From positions 25,837,329 to 25,901,328 of the forward strand of contig OX421495.1 in assembly GCA_949126835.1 (NCBI GenBank): a DNA stretch of 64,000 nucleotides, given 5' to 3'. This document shows positions 54,601-64,000 of this stretch, piece by piece. Source of the stretch: Anisus vortex. Its lineage: Eukaryota; Mollusca; Gastropoda; Planorbidae. Every line of letters starts with the position of its first letter. The stretch's first letter is position 1. The notes under the pieces are model-generated. The model ran no database searches and had not been told where the DNA came from. It saw only the letters and a program-made list of their open reading frames with translations. A program made the translations under genes and the position numbers.

Positions 54601-57600
54601 CTTTCCTCCTAAAATCTGGAGCAGAAGATCTTTGTAGTCACCACTTGTCTCTTTCTTTATTTCTGATTCAAGATCTTTCTTGTAAGCTAAAAAAAAAAAA
54701 AAAAAAAAAAAGACCAAAATTTATATTTTCAAATTTCAGTCACAAAAAATATATATAAAAAATTATAACAAATTTTCTACACTATAAAATTTGTGTAAAA
54801 ACCTTTTTTATAGACTTTATTGATTTCCTGAAGTTCTGCTGTAGTCTTAGAACAAATGACTGTTGTTAAAACAGACTCATCAGTGCCAATGCCTTTCATG
54901 GCCTTGTTTAAAATGTAAGCATCAAAGTCCACAGGCTCCATCATGAGGCCAAGTATAGTTTCCTTAAATTCTCCACTTAGTTCAGAATCCAAATCTTTTA
55001 CCAGATCCTGACAGACAAATGTTTTCAATAGAATACATTCAAAATTTAAAACAACTTCTGCATTAAAAATGTTAACAAAAAGCAATAGTAGATCATAGTA
55101 ACTTTTCCATATAAAGTTCTTAACAAAAATATAAGAGCTAGTTACCTTTTTATAAAGTTCATTATATCTCTTTTTAAGAGTTTGTCTTTGAGAGTTAGAG
55201 TTTCTGACAATGACCTCAATAGTCACATCTTCTTTGGTGCCTAGTCCTTTCATGGCTTTAAATAGTTTCACAGCATCTTCATCATTCTCATTGATTTTAT
55301 CATCATCCTTCTTTTCTTCTTTTTTCTCTTCTTTCTTCACTTCTTTTTTCTCTTCCTTCTTTTCTTCTTTCTTCACTTCTTTTTTCTCATCCTTCTTCTC
55401 TGCAGTCTTTACCTCTTTTTTCTCTTCTTTCATCACTTCTTTTTTCTCTTCTTTCTTCACTTCTTTCTTCTGTTCACTTTTAGCATGAACCTCTTTAGTT
55501 TTTTCAACCTTTACAGCTTGAGCCTCCGCTTTCTTCTGTGCTGGTTTTTCTTTCTTTCCTTCTTTCTTCTTCTCTGGTGGCTTCTCCTCACCAACTTTAT
55601 CAATGATCTTGACCAAAGTTTTCTTGTAGTCTCCACTGGTGTCACTTTCAACATCTTTCTTCAAGGAATGACCATACAGTTGTTGGTAGTGACCCTTGAT
55701 GGCTGGGAGAGTGGACTGTAAAAAAAATTGTTTACAAAATAAACCATGAGGAAAAAAATGAATTTTTATACCCTAACAGCTAACTTATATTTTCTTATAT
55801 AGGTATCATGTACAGATTCCTATACTAATGTCATTAAATTCTGTTAAATATTTATTAGTTACTTATGAATATTTTTGTTTGTAAATGGAAGTGGGTAATA
55901 TTTATGTTTATGAATTACTTACACATTGCCTGAACTAGACAGGTTAACTCAACAATCTTACAACTAACATTAACTAATACCCTTATCAAAATGCAAGATT
56001 AGACTCAAAATCAAAACAAGCATAGGATGCAGATGACTTCGGGAAAGAATGAGCGTCTGTCACAGATAAGACAAGATAATTCTGATAATCCTGAGACTGA
56101 ATTTACCTCTGATGTTGCAACTAATAGTCTAATTAGCTGTGTGTCTTTTGTACCAAGTCCTTTCATGCTACTGTTTAGTCTTTCAGCTAAATATTCTGAC
56201 TGGTTCTCTTGGGACTTCACTAAAATACAAACACAATGGAATGTAAATTAAACTTTAACCTTGAACTAGGACTAACAACAGTCATTCGTACAATGATTTC
56301 CATTTTGCTCAATGGCTCACCAGTTACATGGCATTGTGTAGCCAGCACAAACAACAAAAATATTTTCTCTTAATTGAATTGTTTTTTTCCCCATTAACAT
56401 TTAGTTTGCTACTAGAAATGACCAAATATTTATTTCTAACAAATCTATTACTAAAACAACAAATGAAGATAACAACACAGATATTGTCAACATTCTTTAC
56501 AAATAAAATGCAACTCATAATGTAATATTTAAGTGATGTAGGTTGACATAAACATATATTGCATCATATGCTCTAGGTTTATATAAAAATTATAAACATA
56601 TGTATATATATATATATAATGTTAGTATCAAAATTTAATTAGATTTGGCTCACAAAGTGCAATGTATGCTGATTCAGCTTCTCCACATTGGGCCTTCTTT
56701 ATAGATTCTTCTATTCCCTGGTCAAACATCTAAACAAAAACAAAAATCCACCATTTACTAAGATAAAGATCATTATTACACAAAGACTTTATTATGATGT
56801 TATTTTAAAGGTCATTGAAATAACGTCTTTGATTGAATCCATGTTTGTTCCCCCCAAAAATCTAAATGCACTCGTTAATTCTTCATTCAAATTTTATTAA
56901 ATAAGACTAATAAAGTAAAATTCTAAAATTTAGCTTTAAAAATGTACCTGTAAATGGGCATTGGCAGTGGCTGTAATCTGAGCTGGACTACTTTTAAATA
57001 ATTCTTTTACAGTTGCAGCTTGGGGTGTCTGAAATAGATCCACATTGTCTTTGAATAAACTTTGATTTTTTAGTTTGTTTAATATGATTATGTCAATGTT
57101 TATATATATAATATATATATCTGGGCCTACAAATACAGATCAGTCTCCGCCTACAAACCTCATGGAGAACTTTGGCCAGATTTTCTGCTTTTGTCTGATC
57201 AATTTTTGAGTCTTTTTCTTGCTTGCCATTTAGTTTTAGAAGCAGCAAGTCCTTGAGATCTCCACTTGTTTCTTTTTTGATAGCAGACTCCAAGTCATTT
57301 TTATACTCTGGAAATATTCAAGTAAATTTAATGTAGCTAAATGTACCGTGTCAAAATATTGTGCTCTTTTTTTAAGAAACAATTTTTCATTTTTGTTAAA
57401 TCCAGTATCATAATGAGATTTTAATAAGTATTTTTTTAAGAAACAATTTTTCATTTTTGTTAAATCAAGTATCATAATGAGATTGTAATAAGTATTTTTT
57501 TAAGAAACAATTTTTCATTTTTGTTAAATCAAGTATCATAATGAGATTTTAATAAGTATTTTTTTAAGAAACAATTTTTCATTTTTGTTAAATCAAGTAT

Positions 57601-60600
57601 CATAATGAGATTTTAATAAGTATTTTTTTAAGAAACAATTTTTCATTTTTGTTAAATCAAGTATCATAATGAGATTGTAATAAGTATTTTTTTAAGAAAC
57701 AATTTTTCATTTTTGTTAAATCAAGTATCATAATGAGATTTTAATAAGTATTTTTTTAAGAAACAATTTTTCATTTTTGTTAAATCAAGTATCATAATGA
57801 GATTTTAATAAGTATTTTTTTAAGAAACAATTTTTCATTTTTGTTAAATCAAGTATCATAATGAGATTTTAATAAGTATTTTTTTAAAAAACAATTTTTC
57901 ATTTTTGTTAAATCAAGTATCATAATGAGATTGTAATAAGTATTTTTTTAAGAAACAATTTTTCATTTTTGTTAAATCAAGTATCATAATGAGATTTTAA
58001 TAAGTATTTTTTTAAGAAACAATTTTTCATTTTTGTTAAATCAAGTATCATAATGAGATTTTAATAAGTATTTTTTTAAGAAACAATTTTTCATTTTTGT
58101 TAAATCAAGTATCATAATGAGATTTTAATAAGTATTTTTTTAAGAAACAATTTTTCATTTTTGTTAAATCAAGTATCATATTGAGATTTTAATAAGTATT
58201 TTTTTAAGAAACAATTTTTCATTTTTGTTAAATCAAGTATCATAATGAGATTTTAATAAGTATTTTTTTAAGAAACAATTTTTCATTTTTGGTAAATCAA
58301 GTATCATAATGAGATTTTAATAAGTATTTTTTTAAGAAACAATTTTTCATTTTTGTTAAATCAAGTATCATAATGAGATTTTAATAAGTATTTTTTTAAG
58401 AAACAATTTTTCATTTTTGTTAAATCAAGTATCATAATGAGATTGTAATAAGTATTTTTTTAAGAAACAATTTTTCATTTTTGTTAAATCAAGTATCATA
58501 ATGAGATTTTAATAAGTATTTTTTTAAGAAACAATTTTTAATTTTTGTTAAATCAAGTATCATAATGAGATTGTAATAAGTATTTTTTTAAGAAACAATT
58601 TTTCATTTTTGTTAAATCAAGTATCATAATGAGATTTTAATAAGTACTGTTATTAATTTCATTTTCTTAAAACATTCAACTTTGACCTACCTTTCTTATA
58701 AATTTTGGAGATTTCTTTTAATTCTTCATTGTTCTTAGAACAAATAATATCAATGAGAGTTGCTTCATCAGTTCCAAGACCTTTCATGGCCTTGCTTAGA
58801 TAGTAGGCGTCAAAATCAACAGGGGACATCATCAGAGCTAAAATTGTCTCTTTGAAATCCCCACTAAGTTCCGAGTCCAAATCTTTCACTAGATCCTGTG
58901 TGTTGCAAGTAATATCTTACCAATATGAAACTAAAAATACTTGTACAATTTTAGTATAGGCCCTTTTCTTATTAAAGAAAGTGAAGAGCTTTGCAATAAT
59001 AGATAACAAATATTTAGCTTTTTAAAGTTTCTAATAAAAAATCTGACAAATGTTTCTCATACAGTTTTGTACAAAATATTTAGTTTGAAGATTTTTTTTA
59101 AATTTATAAAAAAACTTATAAATAACTTATTATAAAGCACATTTTCTTTGTTTATTCTTGTTTTACCTACCTTTTTATAAAGCTCATTGTATCTTTTCTT
59201 AAGAGTTTGTCTTTGAGAGTTAGAGTTCCTGACAATGACCTCAATAATCACATCTTCTTTGGTTCCTAGTCCTTTCATGGCTTTGTACAATTTGACAGCA
59301 TCCTCATCATTCTCATTGATTTTATCATCATCCTTCTTTTCTTCTTTCTTATCTTCTTTCTTCACATCTTTCTTTTCTTCCTTTTTCTCTTCTTTCTTTA
59401 CCTCTTTCTTTTCTTCTTTTTTCTCTTCTTTCTTCACATCTTTCTTTTCTTCCTTTTTCTCTTCTTTCTTTACCTCTTTCTTTTCTTCTTTTTTCTCTTC
59501 TTTCTTCACATCTTTCTTTTCTTCCTTTTTCTCTTCTTTCTTTACCTCTTTCTTTTCTTCTTTTTTCTCTTCTTTCTTTACATCTTTCTTTTCTTCTTTC
59601 TTCTCCTCCTTCTTGTCTTCTTTCTTTACATCTTTTTTATCTTCTTTCTTTTTTTCGGTGTGGTCATTCTTCTCAGGTTTAGCTTGTGCCACAGTCACCT
59701 TTTCTTCTTTCACAACTGGCTTTTCTTCCTTTTTCTTCTCCTTCTTGCCTTGAACATCTTTGGACTTTTCCATAATCAAAACACCCTTGGCTGGACTGGG
59801 AGACCTGGCCTTTTCCTTAGCTGGTGATTTGACTTTTGGCTTCTCCTCACCAACTTTATCAATGATCTTGACCAAAGTTTTCTTGTAGTCTCCACTGGTG
59901 TCACTTTCAACATCTTTCTTCAAGGAATGACCATACAGTTGCTGGTAGTGACCTTTGATGGCTGGGAGGTCAAGCTGATGATTGTATATAAATGTTTTGA
60001 TAAATGTCTTATATCATAACATGATATTCTAAACGAGACTAGAATGTTTATGAATTTAAATTAATTTTTTAAAATGTACCTCAGATCTGGAAACCAGAAT
60101 CCAGATAAGTTGAGAATCATCAGTTCCTAAGCCTTTCATAGATTTGTTAAGACATTCAGCAAAATGAGCAGATGGCTCTTCATGGGATTTCACTAGGGAA
60201 AAACAACAAGACCAATTCTACAGCCTTAGCTTTATGTTCAGAATAAGGATGCAAAAGATGCAAATAAACTTGTCAACAAAAAAGCAACAAAGCAACTGTT
60301 TTTTATATATATATTTCTTTTAAAATATTGAAAATAGTATAGTCTAATTGAAAATAAAGAAAGATTTTTTAAAAATTACAACAAAAATTTACATTTTGTA
60401 ATTTAAAAAAAAAGAATTTTATTCAACTAATAATTCTCATTGTTTTTATTTTACAAAGGATTTGATCATATGTATGCATGCATGGAACAACGTAAATATG
60501 GATCAGTAAGATAATAAATCTATTAGAGATATAAACCTAGACTTACTTAGTGCCAGATAGGCTGATTCTGAATCACCAGCACAAGCTTTCTTAATTGACT

Positions 60601-63235
60601 CAGACATGTCTTCATTGAAAAGCTACAAAATATTTTATAAAAATTAATTTCATGTAGAAAAATGATATATATATCCTTCAAAATTATTATTTTTTTATCT
60701 ACTGTAAATAGAAACTTATGCACCGAATGTATAATTAACTTTTTAACCAAAGGGAAACATTTTACCTGTCTATGAGCATCAGCAGTAGCTTTATAATGAG
60801 AAGGACCTCCTTTGAAAATAGATTTCACAACAGCGGCAGATAAATTCTGAAGACATAAAAAAATCATATTGAACATTTTTTTTAACACCCTCATGATCAA
60901 TGAGTTCTTACAAAAATTTTCTTTGAAACTATTTTTTTGTGTATTGGCTACATATTTAAAATTAGTTGTGAATGGGCTTGTTAATGAAAATATTACTTCA
61001 TGTAAAAGTTTTGCATCTTTTTCTGCTTTCTCTTTGTCTGATCCTGAGCTTTTGTCTACTTTCCCACTCAGGAGCTGCAACAAAATTTCTTGAAAGTCTC
61101 CGCTTGTTTCTTTCTTTACCATGGAGTCCAGATCTTTTTTGTATTCTGATTGAACAAAAGGAAATGTCAGGTTACATGACCATGTCAAATAGTTTGAAAA
61201 AAATTAACCAAAATCACTGAATTTAATATTCTATCATGAACTAATTTAGTTTTTTTACAGTATGGGACTTAGAGCAAATGAGATGTCAAAAACTTGTAGT
61301 ACAGTATGGGACTTAGAGCCAATAAGATGTCAAAAACTTGTAGTACAGTATGGGACTTAGAGCCAATGAGATGTCAAAAACTTGTAGTACAGTATGGGAC
61401 TTAGAGCCAATGAGATGTCAAATACTTGCAGTACATTATGGGACTTAGAGCCAATGAGATGTCAAAAACTTGTAGTACAGTATGGGACTTAGAGCCAATG
61501 AGATGTCAAAAACTTGTAGTACAGTATGGAACTTAGAGCCAATGAGATGTCAAAAACTTGTATGAAAACCTTGTTTCATAGTCGTAGTTAAGTATTTTAC
61601 AGAAGTATGAAATTCCATCAGATTTAGAATTTTAGCTTCTTGATATCAGGTATATCAGTTACACATTTTTTTATCCTATGCAACTTGAGACATTTTTTCA
61701 AATGTACCGTATATACTTGCGTATAAGTCACACTTTTTTTAAAGAAAAATTTGACAAAAAGTAGGGGTGCGACTTATACACCCGACACTGTTTTTGAAAA
61801 GTTCGTAAAACATCACAACTCTGTTATACAGTTTCCTACATAACCCCTATAGTTGATTGGAGTTATGTATAATTATTAGGATATGCTTTTATTTTATTAT
61901 GTTTGCCTTATGCACGATTAAAACAATTTTTTAAGGAAAGTTTCCAAATTAGGGTGAATATTTAGTCACTTTTATGTTTAAAAGGTATGCATTTTTGAGA
62001 TATTAAAAGGCAGTGTAACCCGGGAAGTCGGGGTGCGACTTATGCACGGGTCAATGACAACGTATAAGGAAAAAAATCTTAAACTAGGGGTGCGACTTAT
62101 ACATCGGTGCGACTTATACGCGAGTATATACGGTAATCTATTTACAATAAAACTATATACTAATGTTTAACACAAAGTAAATATCTCAAAACCTTTTTTG
62201 TATATTTTCTTGATTTCTTCTAAGTCAGCTGTTGACTTGGTACAAAGTATACTGACTAGAAGGTCTTCATCAGTGCCTAAGCCTTTCATTGCCTTGTGCA
62301 GAGTGTAAGCATCAAGCTCAGCAGGTGGCATCATCAGGGTTAGAATTGTTTCCTTGAAATCACCACTGAGTTCTGATTCTAGATCTTTCACCAGTTCCTG
62401 TTTGTAAATACAACAATGTTCAAGCTTGGATTGAAACAATATTTCAAAAGAAAAGGGAAGGAAAAACAACTTTTTAAAAGGCTGTCAGGGTTCTGTATTA
62501 AAAATATAAAGAGTCACACTTTAAATCATATTATTCTGGACAATAAATTATTACTAAAAACTGTGTCTTAGCTGTCATTAGATTTTAATTTTTACTTTTC
62601 TAACACTATTATTATATGAAGAATATAGAATAACAATATTTTATATTAACCTTTTTATAGAGTTCATTGTATCTTTTCTTAAGAGTTTGTCTTTGAGAGT
62701 TAGAGTTCCTGACAATGACCTCAATAATCTCATCTGCTTTGGTTCCTAGTCCTTTCATGGCTTTGTACAATTTGACAGCATCCTCATCATTCTCATTGAT
62801 TTTATCATCATCTTTCTTTTCTTCTTTCTTCTCTTCTTTCTTCACATCTTTCTTTTCATCTTTTTTCTCTTCTTTCTTCACATCTTTCTTTTCATCTTTA
62901 TTCTCTTCTTTCTTCACATCTTTCTTTTCTTCTATCTTTACATCTTTTTCTTCTTTTTTATCTACTTTTTTATCATCTTTCTCCTTAAACTGGACATTTT
63001 TAGTTTTTAAATCAACAGTCTTTTCCTCTTTAACAGCAGGTTTCTCTTGACTTTTTTCTTTTGCCTTTTCCTTTGGCGTCTCCTGTTTTTTAGGCTTGGG
63101 TTTTTCTTCACCAACTTTATCAATGATCTTGACCAGAGTTTTCTTGTAGTCTCCACTGGTGTCACTTTCAACATCTTTCTTCAAGGAATGACCATACAGT
63201 TGCTGGTAGTGACCTTTGATGGCTGGGAGGTCAAG
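36967..63235 (-). CDS. Giant poly-annexin, C-terminal 2,799 residues: seven complete four-repeat cores plus part of an eighth
   Basis: Forty-three exons with AG/GT borders join in phase to 8,400 nt ending in TAA (36969-36967); the 5' end lies beyond the window. Each core uses six exons with constant lengths: a variable exon (end of repeat 4, linker, start of repeat 1), then 205, 149, 81 or 84, 76 and 113 nt (110 in core 3). The variable exon both starts and ends in phase 0, so core and linker are one polypeptide, not neighbouring genes. Annexin hallmarks recur: [24 protein letters not shown] and [15 protein letters not shown]. Annexins bind acidic membranes through calcium held by GxGT loops plus an acidic residue about 40 positions on. 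Repeats 1, 2 and 4 keep this arrangement; repeat 3 does not. No signal peptide or membrane segment is seen in this part. The C-terminus is [11 protein letters not shown]. Exact splice choices are predictions; the overall architecture is strongly supported. Confidence 0.93.
39650..43035 (-). other. Annexin core 6
   Basis: Exons: 43321-42887, 42028-41824, 41001-40853, 40635-40552, 40426-40351, 40207-40095, then the start of 39778-39485. Repeat 1 is the standard [16 protein letters not shown]. Repeat 2 reads MQGIGCDEA, with threonine of the GxGT loop replaced by cysteine. Repeat 4 reads IKGLGTKD. It shares the 84-nt exon with core 7, so cores 6 and 7 group together. The linker to core 7 lacks the Lys/Glu repeat altogether ([14 protein letters not shown]). 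Confidence 0.9.
43190..46765 (-). other. Annexin core 5
   Basis: Exons: 47109-46612, 46416-46212, 45499-45351, 45233-45153, 44010-43935, 43737-43625, then the start of 43321-42887. Its repeat-2 exon encodes almost the same protein as core 4 (SDYS for YDAYI-type changes only), pointing to a recent duplication. Loops: [27 protein letters not shown]. The Lys/Glu linker after it is about 50 residues. Confidence 0.9.
44562..45018. repeat. 33-bp minisatellite, about 14 copies, annexin intron
   Basis: The unit is GAGCCAGAACTTAAGATTAG plus TATATTTTATTCT, nearly invariant. It is followed to about 45150 by two larger diverged units containing TATGTGCCAGAACTTTAGTA and GTGAGATGTTAACATAG. Because 33 is a multiple of three, the plus strand shows a 242-codon open frame; it is antisense within an intron and has no splice or start support. 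Confidence 0.9.
47421..48034. repeat. 17-bp minisatellite, about 36 copies, annexin intron
   Basis: The unit is TATAGTTATATGGCTGG with G/A variation in the last bases; occasional units differ by one base. It lies in the intron between the repeat-4 exon of core 4 and the following linker exon. Confidence 0.95.
48609..48756. mobile_element. short TTAA-flanked MITE, annexin intron
   Basis: The left end CCCCTTAGTTACCATGCGTC and the right end (reversed) CCCTTTATCTGACGCA are related inverted termini, with TTAA at 48605-48608 and 48757-48760. The CCC start and TTAA duplication fit piggyBac-type elements. At 148 bp there is no coding capacity. Confidence 0.55.
49637..49911 (-). mobile_element. tRNA-derived SINE, reverse orientation, annexin intron
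   Basis: Read on the minus strand it begins GGGGCACGGTAGCCAAGCGG, a tRNA-like head with an A box. A decayed B box follows (GAGTTTAATTCC), then a body shared with the copy at 13026-13290, including the CCTGACATTAGTTGGGGTAA region. It ends with CAGTTTGGTCCGAAGGGTAC. A plus-strand TA-rich tail AAATAAAGTAAGTAAAT-like sequence adjoins. Confidence 0.8.
52265..53587. mobile_element. larger hAT-type element, no transposase, annexin intron
   Basis: The left end CAGGGGTCGGCAACCTA and the right end AAAAGGTTGCCGACCTTA are inverted. Subterminal blocks (TTTTCAATGGCACGCG on the left, CACGCTGAATGATTTAGAAA on the right) match the 204-bp MITE at 23982-24185, so they are one family. The 1.3-kb interior has no recognisable transposase. 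It has landed in a local repeat containing AGATTATGTCCCCTTGTA, found on both sides. The right boundary and target duplication are blurred. Confidence 0.6.
55008..55145 (-). other. 138-bp annexin intron open in frame
   Basis: The intron between the linker exon of core 3 and its repeat-2 exon is 46 codons long, keeps the frame and contains no stop. If retained it would add a hydrophobic stretch (for example [12 protein letters not shown]). Donor GTAACT and acceptor GTCAG are present, so it is probably normally removed. Confidence 0.6.
55590..59320 (-). other. Annexin core 2
   Basis: Exons: 59974-59171, 58895-58691, 57307-57159, 57028-56948, 56729-56654, 56219-56107, then the start of 55715-55146. 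Loops: [27 protein letters not shown]. The preceding linker exon is the longest in the window, with about 170 residues between cores. A 64-bp satellite of about 20 copies fills the intron between 58691 and 57307. Confidence 0.9.
57372..58646. repeat. 64-bp satellite-like array, about 20 copies, annexin intron
   Basis: Unit landmarks are AAGAAACAATTTTTCATTTT, GTTAAATCAAGTATCATAAT and GAGATTTTAATAAGTATT. Copies are almost identical, with a recurrent T/G change in GAGATT(T/G)TAA. The array ends about 45 bp from the 5' splice site of the repeat-2 exon of core 2 (exon ends 58691). Confidence 0.95.
61261..61562. repeat. 44-bp minisatellite, about 7 copies, annexin intron
   Basis: The unit runs TATGGGACTTAGAGCCAATG, AGATGTCAAAAACTTGTAGT, ACAG. 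Copies vary by single bases. No coding or structural role is evident. Confidence 0.9.
61707..62133. mobile_element. TA-flanked DNA transposon derivative
   Basis: The left end CCGTATATACTTGCGTATAA and the right end (reversed) CCGTATATACTCGCGTATAA are near-perfect inverted repeats flanked by TA (61705-61706, 62134-62135). Internal GGGGTGCGACTTATAC motifs recur near both ends. TA duplication suggests a Tc1/mariner/pogo-type element. At 427 bp it is non-autonomous. Confidence 0.75.
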
Positions 63236-64000
63236 CTGAAGAAACGAGTAAGTTAAAATACTTTAAACTATTTTTTTTTAAAGTTTTAAACAGTAATATA
63301 ATTTTTGGTTCTTGTTAAAAGCAAATGGTTTTGTCATATATTAAATGGCCTATTTGTTATTAAGTGAGTTTAGGATTTCATGTTCTTATTTAGTTTGAGC
63401 ATTCAGACAGTTCATTTAAATGTCAAGGAATAATTGAAAATAAAATTTTGAGTTTACATCATTTCAATTTGTAGACCCAAAACAATTTTTTGTTCTCACA
63501 CACATTCTTAGAATTCAGAACAAATATAATATAATGGCTGTGTAGTTGTCTACACTGCTTCATGGAATGAACAATCTATAATATCACAGTTCAGAACTGG
63601 CCATTGCCACACCAGAGCATACTTAGCCATGTTCATGGCCTAACTTTGGGAGTGTTGAGGAGACAATGGGCCATATCCCTTTATGTTTGCCATTTTGTTT
63701 TTACAAGTCAGGGAGCCCACGTTTCATTGATTTATTTGAAGACAACAAATTACACAAAACCTAAGGGCCCTAAGGAAAAATAATCCAAGCTCTCTGTATA
63801 ATCAGAATTCTAGTCTAATGATTGTAGTGTGGTTTAGTCATTAAAAAAAGTGTGTTTAACCTTTGTCTAGATAAAAGAAAGACTCTTTTATTTTTCAATG
63901 TGACCTATAAACAATATAAAGTACTTGATTTAATAGAAACTGTGAGCAAAATAATTTATTCCATATAGGATCAAACAAAATGCATGTTAGTGCAAAGTAT
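63236..64000 (-). other. partial annexin intron at the right edge
   Basis: Upstream of the exon starting at 63235 the next expected exon is the 113-nt repeat-4 exon of the preceding core. It is not present in these 765 bp, so the intron runs off the window. No other feature is seen. Confidence 0.6.

Larger units (their letters stand above)
51350..55300 (-). other. Annexin core 3
   Basis: Exons: 55715-55146, 55007-54803, 54686-54538, 54296-54216, 54029-53954, 51755-51646, then the start of 51477-50812. Its repeat-4 exon is 110 nt, one codon shorter than in the others. Loops: [27 protein letters not shown]. The 2.2-kb intron before the last exon holds the hAT-like element at 52265-53587. The 138-bp intron 55145-55008 has no stop in frame. 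Confidence 0.9.
59845..62800 (-). other. Annexin core 1 (first complete core in the window)
   Basis: Exons: 63235-62651, 62397-62193, 61145-60997, 60846-60766, 60622-60547, 60192-60080, then the start of 59974-59171. Loops: [27 protein letters not shown]. The linker exon 63235-62651 opens with the second half of repeat 4 of an upstream core ([15 protein letters not shown] and [10 protein letters not shown]), proving that at least one more core lies to the right. Confidence 0.9.

Noticed and set aside
59235..59753. Plus-strand open frames rich in SSFFSSFF (also at 50876-51304, 55210-55488, 62715-63050, 42936-43235, 46676-46882)
   Set aside because: They are antisense to the Lys/Glu linkers; AAG/GAA codons read backward give Phe and Ser codons. 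The minus strand carries the conserved annexin frame.
36967..63235. A cluster of seven separate annexin genes
   Set aside because: Each linker exon carries the end of one core and the start of the next without a stop, start codon or gap, and all phases agree. A single gene is the simpler reading, although alternative internal promoters cannot be excluded.

Overview
This is AT-rich, intron-rich animal DNA. The exon-intron layout, the abundant TAGGCCTA-type motifs, a tRNA-like SINE family, and the TTC7 and RPS27A sequences all suggest an invertebrate, probably a mollusc and perhaps a gastropod. The phylum is an inference and was not tested.

Layout. (1) At 870-983 (+) lies the last coding exon of an unidentified gene, followed by a probable 3'UTR and about 7 kb of gene-free DNA with TTAA-flanked transposon remnants. 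(2) At 8979-23599 (-) lies a complete TTC7 gene. I could assemble 19 exons that keep phase and give an 828-aa TPR protein, the scaffold of the plasma-membrane PI4-kinase III alpha complex. Three tandem arrays sit in it; one has copied the end of exon 15 together with its 5' splice site. (3) At 23.9-30.3 kb is a nest of mobile elements: a hAT-type MITE, an APE-endonuclease non-LTR retrotransposon remnant, and a 3.8-kb gag-only LTR retrotransposon inserted in it. Two copies of an unexplained 170-bp direct repeat bracket the last two. (4) At 30742-35044 (+) is RPS27A (ubiquitin fused to ribosomal protein eS31) with a 5'TOP-like first exon. Its last intron holds three related C/D-box snoRNA candidates. 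(5) From 36967 to beyond the right edge (-) is one very large annexin gene.

The annexin gene is the main discovery. Forty-three exons join in phase into a 2,799-residue C-terminal portion. It contains seven complete four-repeat annexin cores plus the end of an eighth, so at least 28 full annexin repeats; the familiar double annexin A6 has eight. Successive cores are joined inside single exons by Lys/Glu-rich linkers that look like single alpha-helices. The linkers run from about 10 to about 170 residues and tend to shorten toward the C-terminus. Each core is made from the same six-exon cassette with the same intron phases. The linker and repeat-1 exon is nearly identical at the DNA level in most units while other exons have diverged, suggesting gene conversion or recent unequal crossing-over. 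Repeat 3 of every core has lost the calcium loop. The likely product is a membrane-binding ruler or multivalent cross-linker, but that function is inferred.

The introns of the annexin gene carry four long minisatellites and several DNA transposons. Many long open frames in the window are shadows of the Lys/Glu linkers or of tandem repeats and are not annotated as genes.
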